A program made the position numbers and the translations under genes. Of a stretch of DNA of 64,000 nucleotides, positions 20,489 through 29,008 are shown piece after piece; within the stretch, counting starts at the first letter, position 1; each line of letters begins with the position of its first letter. The DNA is taken from positions 1-64,000 of the forward strand of contig NZ_JADLJS010000027.1 of NCBI RefSeq assembly GCF_015680405.1. Reading direction: 5' to 3'. The notes below the pieces were generated by a model. That model was given only the letters and a program-made list of their open reading frames with translations, was not told the origin of the DNA and made no database searches. The stretch comes from Pseudomonas pudica (GTDB taxonomy: Bacteria > Pseudomonadota > Gammaproteobacteria > Pseudomonadales > Pseudomonadaceae).

Positions 20489-21582
20489 TGTCCGAGCACG
20501 AACTGAAGGCGCTGCGCGTTCGCATCGACAGCCTCGACGAGAAGATCCTCGAGCTGATCAGCGAGCGCGCCCGCTGCGCCCAGGAAGTGGCCAAGGTCAA
20601 GACCGCCTCGCTGGCGGAAGGCGAAAAGCCGGTGTTCTACCGCCCCGAGCGTGAAGCTGCCGTGCTCAAGCGCGTGATGGAGCGCAACAAGGGCCCGCTG
20701 GACAACGAAGAGATGGCGCGGCTGTTCCGCGAAATCATGTCGTCGTGCCTGGCCCTGGAAGAGCCTCTGAAAATCGCCTACCTCGGCCCTGAAGGCACCT
20801 TCACCCAGGCCGCGGCCATGAAACACTTCGGCCACGCGGTGATCAGCCGGCCGATGGCGGCCATCGACGAAGTGTTCCGCGAAGTGGCGGCCGGTGCCGT
20901 CAACTTTGGCGTGGTGCCGGTGGAAAACTCCACCGAAGGCGCGGTCAGCCACACCCTGGACAGCTTCCTCGAGCACGACATGGTGATTTGCGGCGAGGTC
21001 GAGTTGCGCATCCACCACCACCTGCTGGTGGGCGAGAACACAAAGACCGACAGCATCACCCGCATCTACTCCCACGCCCAGTCGCTGGCCCAGTGCCGCA
21101 AGTGGCTGGATGCGCATTACCCGAATGTGGAGCGCGTGGCAGTATCGAGCAATGCCGAGGCGGCCAAGCGGGTCAAGGGCGAGTGGAATTCGGCGGCGAT
21201 CGCCGGTGACATGGCGGCCAACCTGTACGGGTTGACTCGCCTGGCCGAAAAGATCGAAGACCGCCCGGACAACTCCACGCGCTTCCTGATGATCGGCAAC
21301 CAGGAAGTACCGCCGACCGGCGACGACAAGACCTCGATCATCGTATCGATGAGCAACAAGCCGGGTGCCTTGCACGAGCTGCTGGTACCGTTCCACCAGA
21401 ACGGCATCGACCTGACTCGCATCGAGACCCGCCCGTCGCGCAGCGGCAAGTGGACCTACGTGTTCTTCATCGACTTCGTCGGCCACCACCGCGACCCGCT
21501 GATCAAGGCGGTGCTCGAGCAGATCAGCCAGGAGGCTGTGGCGCTGAAGGTGCTGGGTTCGTATCCGAAGGCGGTGCTTTGA
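20488..21582 (+). CDS. pheA: bifunctional chorismate mutase/prephenate dehydratase
   Basis: 364 aa P-protein of phenylalanine synthesis. The AroQ chorismate mutase helices occupy about 1-90 (LRVRIDSLDEKILELISERA). The prephenate dehydratase domain occupies about 95-270 (AYLGPEGTFTQAA and GVVPVENSTEGAV). A C-terminal ACT regulatory domain from about 282 contains ALHELLVPF and the Phe-binding ESRP-like TRIETRPSRSGKWTY. Length is normal. It is coupled to serC upstream. A REP pair separates it from tyrA::aroA, where P. aeruginosa carries hisC2 as I recall. Confidence 0.96.
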   Translation: MSEHELKALRVRIDSLDEKILELISERARCAQEVAKVKTASLAEGEKPVFYRPEREAAVLKRVMERNKGPLDNEEMARLFREIMSSCLALEEPLKIAYLGPEGTFTQAAAMKHFGHAVISRPMAAIDEVFREVAAGAVNFGVVPVENSTEGAVSHTLDSFLEHDMVICGEVELRIHHHLLVGENTKTDSITRIYSHAQSLAQCRKWLDAHYPNVERVAVSSNAEAAKRVKGEWNSAAIAGDMAANLYGLTRLAEKIEDRPDNSTRFLMIGNQEVPPTGDDKTSIIVSMSNKPGALHELLVPFHQNGIDLTRIETRPSRSGKWTYVFFIDFVGHHRDPLIKAVLEQISQEAVALKVLGSYPKAVL

Positions 21583-21594
21583 TTCAAGGCCTTT

Positions 21595-21700
21595 GGGGCT
21601 GCTTTGCAGCCCTTCGCGGGCACGCCCGCTCCCACAGTGACAGCGTGATGTCGAACTCTGTGGGAGCGGGCGTGCCCGCGAAGGGCCGCACAGCGGCCCC
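21595..21700. repeat. REP pair (CGGG..CCCG type) inside the aro operon
   Basis: Inverted units with cores GCGGGCACGCCCGC and GCGGGCGTGCCCGC, plus outer arms GGGGCTGCTTTGCAGCCC and GGGCCGCACAGCGGCCCC. It lies between pheA and tyrA::aroA, so the operon mRNA would carry it. Confidence 0.85.
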
Positions 21701-21746
21701 AATGGGTCCAGCAGGCTGTCTAGATTTCTGAACAGGGTTCGCACCA

Positions 21747-23987
21747 GTGGTAAAAGCAGTAACAACCAAACCCGCGCCAATCATCAACCGCCTGGTCGTG
21801 GTCGGCCTTGGCCTGATCGGTGGCTCGTTCGCCAAGGGCCTGCGTGAAAGCGGCCTGTGCCGCGAAGTGGTCGGTGTCGATCTGGATGCCCCTTCGCGCA
21901 AGCAGGCCGTGGCCCTGGGCGTGGTCGATCGCTGTGAGGAAGACCTTGCCGCCGCCTGTGTCGGTGCCGATGTCATCCAGTTGGCCGTGCCTATCCTGGC
22001 CATGGAAAAAGTCCTGGCCCGCCTGGCCATGCTCGACCTTGGCGATGCCGTCATCACCGACGTCGGCAGCGCCAAGGGCAATGTCGTGCGTGAGGCGCGC
22101 GCCGTCTTTGGAGAGCGCCTGCCACGCTTCGTCCCCGGCCACCCCATCGCCGGCTCCGAGCAGAGCGGGGTAGAGGCCTCCAATGCCACCCTGTTCCGTC
22201 GGCACAAGGTCATCCTCACGCCGCTGGCCGAAACCGACCCGGCCGCCCTGGCCCTGGTCGACCGCCTGTGGCGCGAGCTGGGCGCCGATGTGGAGCACAT
22301 GTCGGTCGAACGCCACGACGAAGTGCTTGCCGCCACCAGCCACCTGCCGCACCTGCTGGCCTTCGGCCTGGTCGATTCACTGGCCAAGCGCAATGAAAAC
22401 CTCGAGATCTTCCGGTACGCTGCGGGAGGCTTCCGCGATTTCACGAGAATCGCCGGCAGCGACCCGACCATGTGGCACGACATCTTTCTCGCCAACCGCG
22501 ATGCTGTCCTGCGCACGCTTGATACATATCGCAGCGATCTCGACGCCTTGCGCGACGCGATCGCTGAAGGGGACGGGCATCAGCTGCTGGGTGTATTCAC
22601 CCGCGCACGCGTTGCCCGCGAGCATTTCAGTAAAATCCTGGCCCGCCGGGCCTATGTGGACGCTATGAACGCCAACGATCTGATTTTCCTGGCCCAACCG
22701 GGTGGCCGCCTGTCCGGGCGAATCCGCGTACCGGGCGACAAGTCGATTTCCCACCGCTCGATCATGCTCGGCTCGCTGGCCGAAGGCACCACCGAGGTCG
22801 AAGGCTTCCTCGAGGGTGAGGACGCGCTGGCGACCCTGCAGGCATTCCGTGACATGGGCGTGGTCATCGAAGGCCCCAATCACGGTCGCGTGACCATTCA
22901 CGGCGTCGGCCTGCACGGCCTCAAGCCGCCACCCGGGCCGCTGTATGTGGGCAACTCGGGTACCTCGATGCGTCTGCTGTCGGGCCTGCTGGCCGGCCAG
23001 CCATTCGACGTGACCATGACCGGCGACGCTTCGCTGTCCAAGCGCCCGATGAACCGTGTGGCCAACCCGCTGCGCGAGATGGGTGCCGTGGTCGAGACCG
23101 GCCCTGAAGGCCGCCCGCCGCTGACCATCCGCGGTGGCCACAAGCTCAAGGCGCTGACCTACACGCTGCCGATGGCCAGTGCCCAGGTCAAATCCTGCCT
23201 GCTGCTGGCCGGCCTGTACGCCGAAGGCAAGACCACCGTCACCGAGCCTGCACCAACCCGTGACCACACCGAGCGCATGCTGCGCGGCTTCGGCTACAGC
23301 GTCGACAGCAACGGCCCGGTGGCCTCGCTGCAGTCCGGCGGCAAGCTCACTGCCACCCGTATCGAAGTACCGGCCGACATTTCCTCGGCGGCGTTCTTCC
23401 TGGTGGCGGCGTCCATCGCCGAAGGCTCCGAACTGGTGCTGGAGCACGTTGGCATCAACCCGACCCGTACCGGCGTGATCGACATCCTGCGCCTGATGGG
23501 CGGTGACATCACCCTGGAAAACCAGCGTGAAGTCGGGGGCGAGCCGGTGGCCGACCTGCGTGTGCGCGGTGCCAAGCTGAAGGGGATCGACATCCCTGAA
23601 GAACTGGTGCCACTGGCCATCGACGAATTCCCGGTACTGTTCGTCGCCGCTGCCTGCGCCGAAGGGCGTACCGTGCTGCGTGGTGCCGAAGAGCTGCGGG
23701 TGAAGGAATCCGACCGTATCCAGGTCATGGCCGACGGCCTGATCACCCTGGGCATCAAGTGCGAGCCGACCCCGGACGGCATCATCATCGACGGCGGCCA
23801 GTTGGGCGGCGGCGAAGTGCATGGCCACGGTGACCACCGTATCGCCATGGCCTTCAGCGTTGCCTCGCTGCGCGCCAGCGCACCGATCCGCATCCACGAT
23901 TGCGCCAACGTCGCCACCTCGTTCCCCAACTTCCTGGCGCTGTGCGCCGAAGTGGGCATCCGCGTGGCGGAAGAGGGCAAGTCGTGA
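21747..23987 (+). CDS. tyrA-aroA: fused prephenate dehydrogenase / EPSP synthase (TyrA-AroA)
   Basis: 746 aa fusion of two aromatic-pathway enzymes. Residues about 12-300 are the NAD(P)-dependent TyrA domain with VVGLGLIGGSFAKGL and DVGSAKG and the catalytic-His segment PGHPIAGSEQSG. From about 315 to the end is 3-phosphoshikimate 1-carboxyvinyltransferase: RVPGDKSISHRS, GNSGTSMRLLSGLLAG, TGDASLSKRPM and the late KESDRIQ and HGDHRIAMA. The PGDKSISHRS and GNSGTS forms are closer to class II (Bacillus/CP4-like) EPSP synthases than to E. coli AroA. The GTG start at 21747 comes 47 bases after the REP pair. The end overlaps cmk (GTGA). Confidence 0.94.
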   Translation: MVKAVTTKPAPIINRLVVVGLGLIGGSFAKGLRESGLCREVVGVDLDAPSRKQAVALGVVDRCEEDLAAACVGADVIQLAVPILAMEKVLARLAMLDLGDAVITDVGSAKGNVVREARAVFGERLPRFVPGHPIAGSEQSGVEASNATLFRRHKVILTPLAETDPAALALVDRLWRELGADVEHMSVERHDEVLAATSHLPHLLAFGLVDSLAKRNENLEIFRYAAGGFRDFTRIAGSDPTMWHDIFLANRDAVLRTLDTYRSDLDALRDAIAEGDGHQLLGVFTRARVAREHFSKILARRAYVDAMNANDLIFLAQPGGRLSGRIRVPGDKSISHRSIMLGSLAEGTTEVEGFLEGEDALATLQAFRDMGVVIEGPNHGRVTIHGVGLHGLKPPPGPLYVGNSGTSMRLLSGLLAGQPFDVTMTGDASLSKRPMNRVANPLREMGAVVETGPEGRPPLTIRGGHKLKALTYTLPMASAQVKSCLLLAGLYAEGKTTVTEPAPTRDHTERMLRGFGYSVDSNGPVASLQSGGKLTATRIEVPADISSAAFFLVAASIAEGSELVLEHVGINPTRTGVIDILRLMGGDITLENQREVGGEPVADLRVRGAKLKGIDIPEELVPLAIDEFPVLFVAAACAEGRTVLRGAEELRVKESDRIQVMADGLITLGIKCEPTPDGIIIDGGQLGGGEVHGHGDHRIAMAFSVASLRASAPIRIHDCANVATSFPNFLALCAEVGIRVAEEGKS

Positions 23988-24670
23988 GTGCCCTGGCGCC
24001 GGTCATCACCATCGACGGCCCAAGCGGTTCGGGCAAGGGCACAGTCGCCGGGCTGCTGGCCCGCGAGCTGGGCTGGAGGTTGCTGGACTCTGGCGCGCTG
24101 TACCGTCTGCTGGCGTTCAACGCCAACAACCACGGCGTCGACCTGACCAACGAAGAGCTGCTGACCAAGCTTGCCGCCCATCTGGATGTGCAGTTCATCG
24201 CCGCCGAGCCCGGTAAGCTGCAACAGATCATCCTCGAGGGTGAAGACGTCAGCAACGTCATCCGCACCGAAACCGTAGGTGCCGGTGCCTCGATGGTTGC
24301 TTCGCTGCCGGCAGTGCGTGAAGCGCTGCTGGTGCGCCAGCGCGCATTTCGCGAGGCGCCGGGCCTGATTGCCGACGGCCGCGACATGGGCACCGTGGTG
24401 TTCCCGGACGCGCCGCTGAAAGTCTTCCTCACCGCCAGCGCGGAGGAGCGGGCGCGTCGCCGCTACCTGCAGTTGAAGGGCAAGGGTGAAGATGTTAGTC
24501 TGTCGAGTCTGCTGGATGAGATTCGTGCGCGTGATGAACGCGACACCCAACGTGCAGTGGCCCCGCTGAAGCCAGCGGTCGATGCCATTCAGTTGGACTC
24601 TACCGAGTTGTCCATCGAGCAGGTGTTGCAACGTATCAGGAGCGAGATCGCACTGCGCGACCTTCTCTGA
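23984..24670 (+). CDS. cmk: cytidylate kinase
   Basis: 228 aa. Phosphorylates CMP and dCMP. The P-loop is IDGPSGSGKGTVAGLLA near residues 9-25. The CMP-binding and lid segments are DGRDMGTVVFPDAPLK near 132-147 and ARRRYLQLKGKG near 157-168. Length is normal. The GTG start overlaps the tyrA::aroA stop as GTGA. The order cmk-rpsA is widely conserved. Confidence 0.95.
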   Translation: MSALAPVITIDGPSGSGKGTVAGLLARELGWRLLDSGALYRLLAFNANNHGVDLTNEELLTKLAAHLDVQFIAAEPGKLQQIILEGEDVSNVIRTETVGAGASMVASLPAVREALLVRQRAFREAPGLIADGRDMGTVVFPDAPLKVFLTASAEERARRRYLQLKGKGEDVSLSSLLDEIRARDERDTQRAVAPLKPAVDAIQLDSTELSIEQVLQRIRSEIALRDLL

Positions 24671-24675
24671 TAGCC

Positions 24676-24720
24676 AGGAAAGCAGGCAGGGGCACCAGTC
24701 AACGTCCTGCCGGCTTTCCT
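24676..24720 (+). terminator. large hairpin between cmk and rpsA
   Basis: 15-base arms (24676-24690 and 24706-24720) pair with one mismatch: AGGAAAGCAGGCAGG against CCTGCCGGCTTTCCT. The hairpin is followed by TTTACTT. It could be a partial terminator for cmk or part of the rpsA leader, where S1 autoregulates in E. coli. Confidence 0.55.
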
Positions 24721-24794
24721 TTACTTAAAACAAACCCACATTGTCTGGAATGTGGCTATGGGCGTCTGTTTCGCCCGAATCTACAGGAATTAAA

Positions 24795-26471
24795 ATGAGC
24801 GAAAGCTTTGCAGAACTCTTTGAAGAAAGCCTGAAAACCCTCAATCTTCAGCCGGGTGCCATCATCACCGGTATCGTTGTCGACATCGACGGCGACTGGG
24901 TTACCGTACACGCTGGCCTGAAGTCCGAGGGCGTCATCCCGCTCGAGCAGTTCTACAACGAAGCTGGCGAGCTGACCATCAAGGTCGGTGACGAAGTTCA
25001 CGTTGCGCTGGACGCGGTCGAAGACGGCTTTGGCGAAACCAAACTGTCCCGTGAAAAAGCCAAGCGCGCCGAGTGCTGGATTGTTCTGGAAGCAGCTTTC
25101 GCCGCCGAAGAAGTGGTCAAGGGCGTTATCAACGGTAAGGTTAAGGGCGGCTTCACTGTCGACGTTAACGGCATCCGTGCGTTCCTGCCGGGCTCCCTGG
25201 TTGATGTCCGCCCTGTGCGCGACACCACCCACCTGGAAGGCAAAGAGCTGGAATTCAAGGTCATCAAGCTGGACCAGAAGCGCAACAACGTTGTCGTTTC
25301 CCGTCGCAGCGTGCTGGAAGCCGAGAACAGCGCCGAGCGCGAAGCCCTGCTGGAAACCCTGCAGGAAGGCCAACAGGTCAAGGGTATCGTCAAGAACCTC
25401 ACCGACTACGGCGCCTTCGTGGACCTGGGCGGTATCGACGGCCTGCTGCACATCACCGACATGGCTTGGAAGCGCATCAAGCACCCATCGGAAATCGTTA
25501 ACGTTGGCGACGAAGTCGACGTACGCGTTCTGAAGTTCGACCGTGAGCGCAACCGCGTTTCGCTGGGTCTGAAGCAGATGGGCGAAGATCCGTGGGTAGC
25601 TATCACTGCCCGTTACCCAGAAGGTACTCGCGTACAGGCTCGCGTTACCAACCTGACCGACTACGGCTGCTTCGCTGAGCTGGAAGAAGGCGTTGAAGGT
25701 CTGGTACACGTTTCCGAAATGGACTGGACCAACAAGAACATCCACCCGTCGAAAGTCGTTCAGGTTGGCGACGAAGTGGAAGTCATGGTTCTGGACATCG
25801 ACGAAGAGCGTCGTCGTATCTCCCTGGGCATCAAGCAGTGCAAGTCCAACCCATGGGAAGACTTCTCCGGCCAGTTCAACAAGGGTGACAAGATCACCGG
25901 TACCATCAAGTCGATCACCGACTTCGGTATCTTCATCGGCCTGGACGGCGGCATCGACGGTCTGGTTCACCTGTCCGACATCTCCTGGAACGAAACCGGC
26001 GAAGAAGCCGTACGTCGTTTCAAGAAGGGCGACGAGCTGGAAACCGTCATCCTGTCGGTCGACCCAGAGCGCGAGCGCATCTCCCTGGGCATCAAGCAGC
26101 TGGAAGACGATCCGTTCTCCAACTTCGTTGCTGTCAATGACAAGGGCGCTATCGTCAAGGGCATCGTGAAAGAAGTTGACGCCAAAGGCGCCATCGTCAC
26201 CCTGGCCGACGATATCGAAGCTACTCTGAAAGCTTCCGAAATCAGCCGTGACCGCGTTGAAGACGCGCGTAACGTCCTGAAGGAAGGCGAAGAGATCGAA
26301 GCCAAGATCATCAGCGTTGACCGCAAGTCCCGCGTTATCAGCCTGTCCATCAAGTCGAAGGACGATGCTGAAGAGCGCGAAGCCATCCAGAGCCTGAAAA
26401 ACGCTCCGGAAGCGGCTGCCGACACCACCATGGCTGCGCTGCTGCGCGAAGCAATGGCCAAGCAGAACTGA
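24795..26471 (+). CDS. rpsA: 30S ribosomal protein S1
   Basis: 558 aa. S1 binds mRNA and brings it to the 30S subunit. Six S1 OB-fold repeats run at roughly 20-87, 105-171, 190-260, 277-347, 362-434 and 449-520. Recurrent TDYGAFVDLGGIDGLLHITD-type strands are present, and FTVDVNGIRAFLPGS marks repeat 2. The opening MSESFAELFEESLK is the classical ribosome-binding start. The start at 24795 follows AGGAAT; the frame is open a little further upstream without support. A strong terminator follows directly. Confidence 0.97.
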   Translation: MSESFAELFEESLKTLNLQPGAIITGIVVDIDGDWVTVHAGLKSEGVIPLEQFYNEAGELTIKVGDEVHVALDAVEDGFGETKLSREKAKRAECWIVLEAAFAAEEVVKGVINGKVKGGFTVDVNGIRAFLPGSLVDVRPVRDTTHLEGKELEFKVIKLDQKRNNVVVSRRSVLEAENSAEREALLETLQEGQQVKGIVKNLTDYGAFVDLGGIDGLLHITDMAWKRIKHPSEIVNVGDEVDVRVLKFDRERNRVSLGLKQMGEDPWVAITARYPEGTRVQARVTNLTDYGCFAELEEGVEGLVHVSEMDWTNKNIHPSKVVQVGDEVEVMVLDIDEERRRISLGIKQCKSNPWEDFSGQFNKGDKITGTIKSITDFGIFIGLDGGIDGLVHLSDISWNETGEEAVRRFKKGDELETVILSVDPERERISLGIKQLEDDPFSNFVAVNDKGAIVKGIVKEVDAKGAIVTLADDIEATLKASEISRDRVEDARNVLKEGEEIEAKIISVDRKSRVISLSIKSKDDAEEREAIQSLKNAPEAAADTTMAALLREAMAKQN

Positions 26472-26487
26472 GTTCTGTTTGATCGGT

Positions 26488-26519
26488 AAAAAAAGGCGAC
26501 CTTCGGGTCGCCTTTTTTT
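26488..26519 (+). terminator. strong intrinsic terminator after rpsA
   Basis: AAAAAAAGGCGACC-TTCG-GGTCGCCTTTTTTT: a GC stem closed by a UUCG tetraloop, with an A-run before and seven T after. It can act in both directions. It ends the serC-rpsA operon. Confidence 0.95.
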
Positions 26520-26553
26520 ATGCTGAAAGAAGGCCGTGTCGGGGGATTGTGCG

Positions 26554-27618
26554 ATGTTGAGTTTTGGCGACGTCATGGAAGGTCGCGGGCGCGATAACAA
26601 TTTCCTGATCATCAGGCTGCTGGCAGCAACTGCCGTAGTGGTGGGGCATTCCTTTGCGCTCTCCTATCTGGAGTGCCTGAGTTGCACCGACCCCGGCCTG
26701 CTGCTGGGCATGCCGGTGCCCGTTCATAGCCTGGGCGTGGAAGTATTTTTCATGGTCAGCGGTTTTCTGATCGCGGCCAGTGGAGAAAAGAATAGTGCCC
26801 GGGATTTCTACCTGGCCCGCGCATTGCGGATCTTGCCTGGCTTGCTCGTATGCCTGCTGCTCATGGCCTTTGTACTAGGGCCTGTCATTACCTCGCTGCC
26901 GCTTGATGAGTATCTTTCCCAGTGCCAGGTTTACAGGTATGTATATAGCCCATTGCTGGTTTTCAAGGATGCCCAGTTTCTCTTGCCAGGGGTGAGCTTT
27001 ACCCCGCGGTACTATGGGGCTTCGGTCAATGGCAGCCTGTGGACCATCCCCTTGGAAATGCGCATGTACGTGGTGCTGTGGCTATTGGTGCTGGTGGCCA
27101 AGGTTTGCCGGTGGCCGATGATGGGGTTGGCGCTTGCCGCTTTGGTGATCGCACTGGGGTTGCATACCCTGCATCCAGCCTTTGCGGAGTACCCGTTCAA
27201 GCTGGTGGTGTGCTTCCTGGCAGGGGCGGCGTTCTATTCGTGTCGGGCGGTGATCCCGTATACCAGGTGGCTGTTGCTTGCCTGCGTTGCTTTGTTCATC
27301 TTGGCCAAGGGTGGGCGCCTTGAGGTTTTTGCATTTGCGGTTCTCACGATGTACGGCACGTTGTACGTAGCTTATTGCCCGCAGTTGAAGCTTCCCTCAT
27401 TTGTGGAGGATTACTCGTATGGCATCTACCTGTATGCATTTCCGATCCAGCAATTGTTGGCGTGGGCGATGCCATGGGCCGGGCCTTACTGGCTGATGTT
27501 GGCGGCCGTGCCGGCGTCCTGGCTGGCGGGATATGTGTCTTGGGGGCTGGTGGAGAAGCCTGCCTTGGCGATGCGCAAACGCTTTTCCCGAGCGGGTTCC
27601 CGGCAGCAATTGGCATAG
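26554..27618 (+). CDS. acyltransferase 3 family membrane protein (O-acetyltransferase-like)
   Basis: 354 aa integral membrane protein with about ten helices. The family motif is visible as NNFLIIRLLAATAVVVGHSF with the catalytic-type His, then VEVFFMVSGFLI and the central NGSLWTIPLEM. Such proteins move acetyl or other acyl groups onto O-antigen or other cell-surface sugars. ATG 26554 is chosen because GGGGGA lies 7 bases upstream. It is monocistronic, between the rpsA terminator and a repeat array. rpsA and ihfB are adjacent in many pseudomonads as I recall, so this looks like an insertion. It is less GC-rich than rpsA. Confidence 0.85.
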   Translation: MLSFGDVMEGRGRDNNFLIIRLLAATAVVVGHSFALSYLECLSCTDPGLLLGMPVPVHSLGVEVFFMVSGFLIAASGEKNSARDFYLARALRILPGLLVCLLLMAFVLGPVITSLPLDEYLSQCQVYRYVYSPLLVFKDAQFLLPGVSFTPRYYGASVNGSLWTIPLEMRMYVVLWLLVLVAKVCRWPMMGLALAALVIALGLHTLHPAFAEYPFKLVVCFLAGAAFYSCRAVIPYTRWLLLACVALFILAKGGRLEVFAFAVLTMYGTLYVAYCPQLKLPSFVEDYSYGIYLYAFPIQQLLAWAMPWAGPYWLMLAAVPASWLAGYVSWGLVEKPALAMRKRFSRAGSRQQLA

Positions 27619-27657
27619 GCGTCTGGCTTCCAGCAACTGGCGTATCCGCCCCCCCCT

Positions 27658-28190
27658 CAGTGGGATAATGGTGTCTCCACTTCTGCGGAAACTGGCGCGA
27701 TCCCTCTGTGGGTTCACCCGCGAACACCGGCGTAGCCGGTGCCATCCATGGCATCGCCCGCTCCCACAGAAGGTGGTGTAGCCTTCAAGGCATGTGCTGT
27801 CTCAGTGGTATTACGGTGTGCCCAACTCTCCAGAAACTGGCGCGATCCCCTGTGGGAGCGGGCATGCCCGCGAAGCAGGCGACGCGATGGATGGCACCGG
27901 CTATGCCGGTGTTCGCGGGCGCGCCCGCTCCCACATGGGCTGTGCTGGCCTCAAGGCAGGTGATGTCCATGCGGGGGGCAGTGGTCCGGTCCATGTTTCC
28001 AGTACTTGCACGATCCCCTTGTGAAGCGGCCCTGTGTCGCGAAAAGTCTGCTCTCAACAGGTCGGTACCTGGCTTCGAAGCAGGCAGCATCTCTACAGGG
28101 CCAGCGACCCAAGCCCGATTTCCAAAAGCCTGCATGATCCCTGTGGGAGCTGGCTTGCCGGCGATGAGGCCGGGCCTGCCAGGCGCCGCC
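27658..28190. repeat. three-unit degenerate repeat array with REP cores
   Basis: Three tandem units start at about 27658, 27803 and 27979. Each opens with CAGTGG, reaches (A)CTGGCGCGATCCC or TTGCACGATCCCC about 40 bases later, then enters a REP core. Units 1 and 2 also share an inner block in opposite orientation (CACCGGCNNNGCCGGTG with GCCATCCATGGC, or its reverse), and the tail GCCTTCAAGGCA / GCCTCAAGGCA. Unit 3 is strongly decayed and ends in a GCCGGC-type REP at about 28137-28170. It fills most of the 705-base gap before ihfB. Confidence 0.75.
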
Positions 28191-28323
28191 GGCTAGACCA
28201 TTCCTGTAAAACTTCAATCTTGAATTTTTTTATTAAGTCAAGAACCACCCTGTTCAAATCCCTCCCAGCGTGCTACAAACTGGTTAAGCAATGATCTAGC
28301 TGCTTGATAACGAAGGGAAAAAT
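28191..28323 (+). promoter_or_regulatory. ihfB upstream region
   Basis: AT-rich 130 bases (TTGAATTTTTTTATTAAGTC near 28222) between the repeat array and ihfB, very unlike the GC-rich surroundings. Such AT-rich DNA would suit the IHF/Fis control known for ihf genes. GAAGGGA is the ribosome site. Confidence 0.5.
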
Positions 28324-28623
28324 ATGACGAAGTCGGAGCTGATCGAACGTATTGTCACCCATCAGGGGCTGCTCTCGTCCAAGGACGTGGAGCTGGCCAT
28401 CAAGACCATGCTTGAACAGATGTCACAATGCCTTGCCACCGGCGATCGCATCGAGATCCGCGGTTTTGGCAGCTTCTCGCTGCACTATCGCGCCCCTCGC
28501 GTAGGCCGTAACCCGAAGACCGGCCAGTCGGTCAGCCTCGAAGGCAAGTTCGTGCCGCATTTCAAGCCCGGCAAAGAGTTGCGCGACCGGGTCAATGAAG
28601 AAGAGCATGAGGCCCACACCTGA
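28324..28623 (+). CDS. ihfB: integration host factor subunit beta
   Basis: 99 aa DNA-bending protein, partner of IhfA. The HU/IHF fold is complete. The signature segment RIEIRGFGSFSLHYRAPR near 43-60 and the arm tip GRNPKTG with its Pro that intercalates into DNA are present. Length and short acidic tail are normal. The next gene, a LapA-domain protein, starts 19 bases on. In Pseudomonas ihfB (himD) marks the border of the O-antigen locus. Confidence 0.97.
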   Translation: MTKSELIERIVTHQGLLSSKDVELAIKTMLEQMSQCLATGDRIEIRGFGSFSLHYRAPRVGRNPKTGQSVSLEGKFVPHFKPGKELRDRVNEEEHEAHT

Positions 28624-28642
28624 TTCCACAAGGAGCAATCTG

Positions 28643-28906
28643 ATGCGTAACCTCAAGCGCGCCCTGGCGGCGGTGTTCGTGCTGCTGTTGGCGGCTGTGG
28701 TGCTGTTCTTCGTGCTGGAGAACCAGCAAACCGTCTCGTTGGTCCTGTTCGGTTGGGCTGCCCCGGCCATGCCGGTCGCCGTGCTGGTTCTGGCCGCCCT
28801 GGTCATTGGCCTGGCAGTCGGTCCGCTGCTGGGTGCCTACGGCGTGCAGCGCAGCAAGCGCAAGATCAAGGCTTCTGCCCGTCAGGCAGCATTGAGCGGT
28901 AACTAA
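28643..28906 (+). CDS. LapA (DUF1049) domain inner-membrane protein
   Basis: 87 aa with two membrane helices (about 6-27 and 42-65) joined by the NQQTVSLVLFGW segment characteristic of the lipopolysaccharide assembly protein A domain, then a basic cytoplasmic tail. In E. coli LapA works with LapB to tune LPS synthesis through LpxC turnover; no lapB is visible here, so the role is inferred from the domain only. ATG 28643 has AAGGAG 7 bases upstream. Probably co-transcribed with ihfB. Confidence 0.85.
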   Translation: MRNLKRALAAVFVLLLAAVVLFFVLENQQTVSLVLFGWAAPAMPVAVLVLAALVIGLAVGPLLGAYGVQRSKRKIKASARQAALSGN

Positions 28907-29008
28907 GGGCATTTCCTACAACCGTTTGGGAAATTGTCACCTATGCCAGCGCCGGCCGTCATGGAGTAATAACGCACTTCATCTTCGGCCCAGGCGAGTG
29001 TGCGCAGC

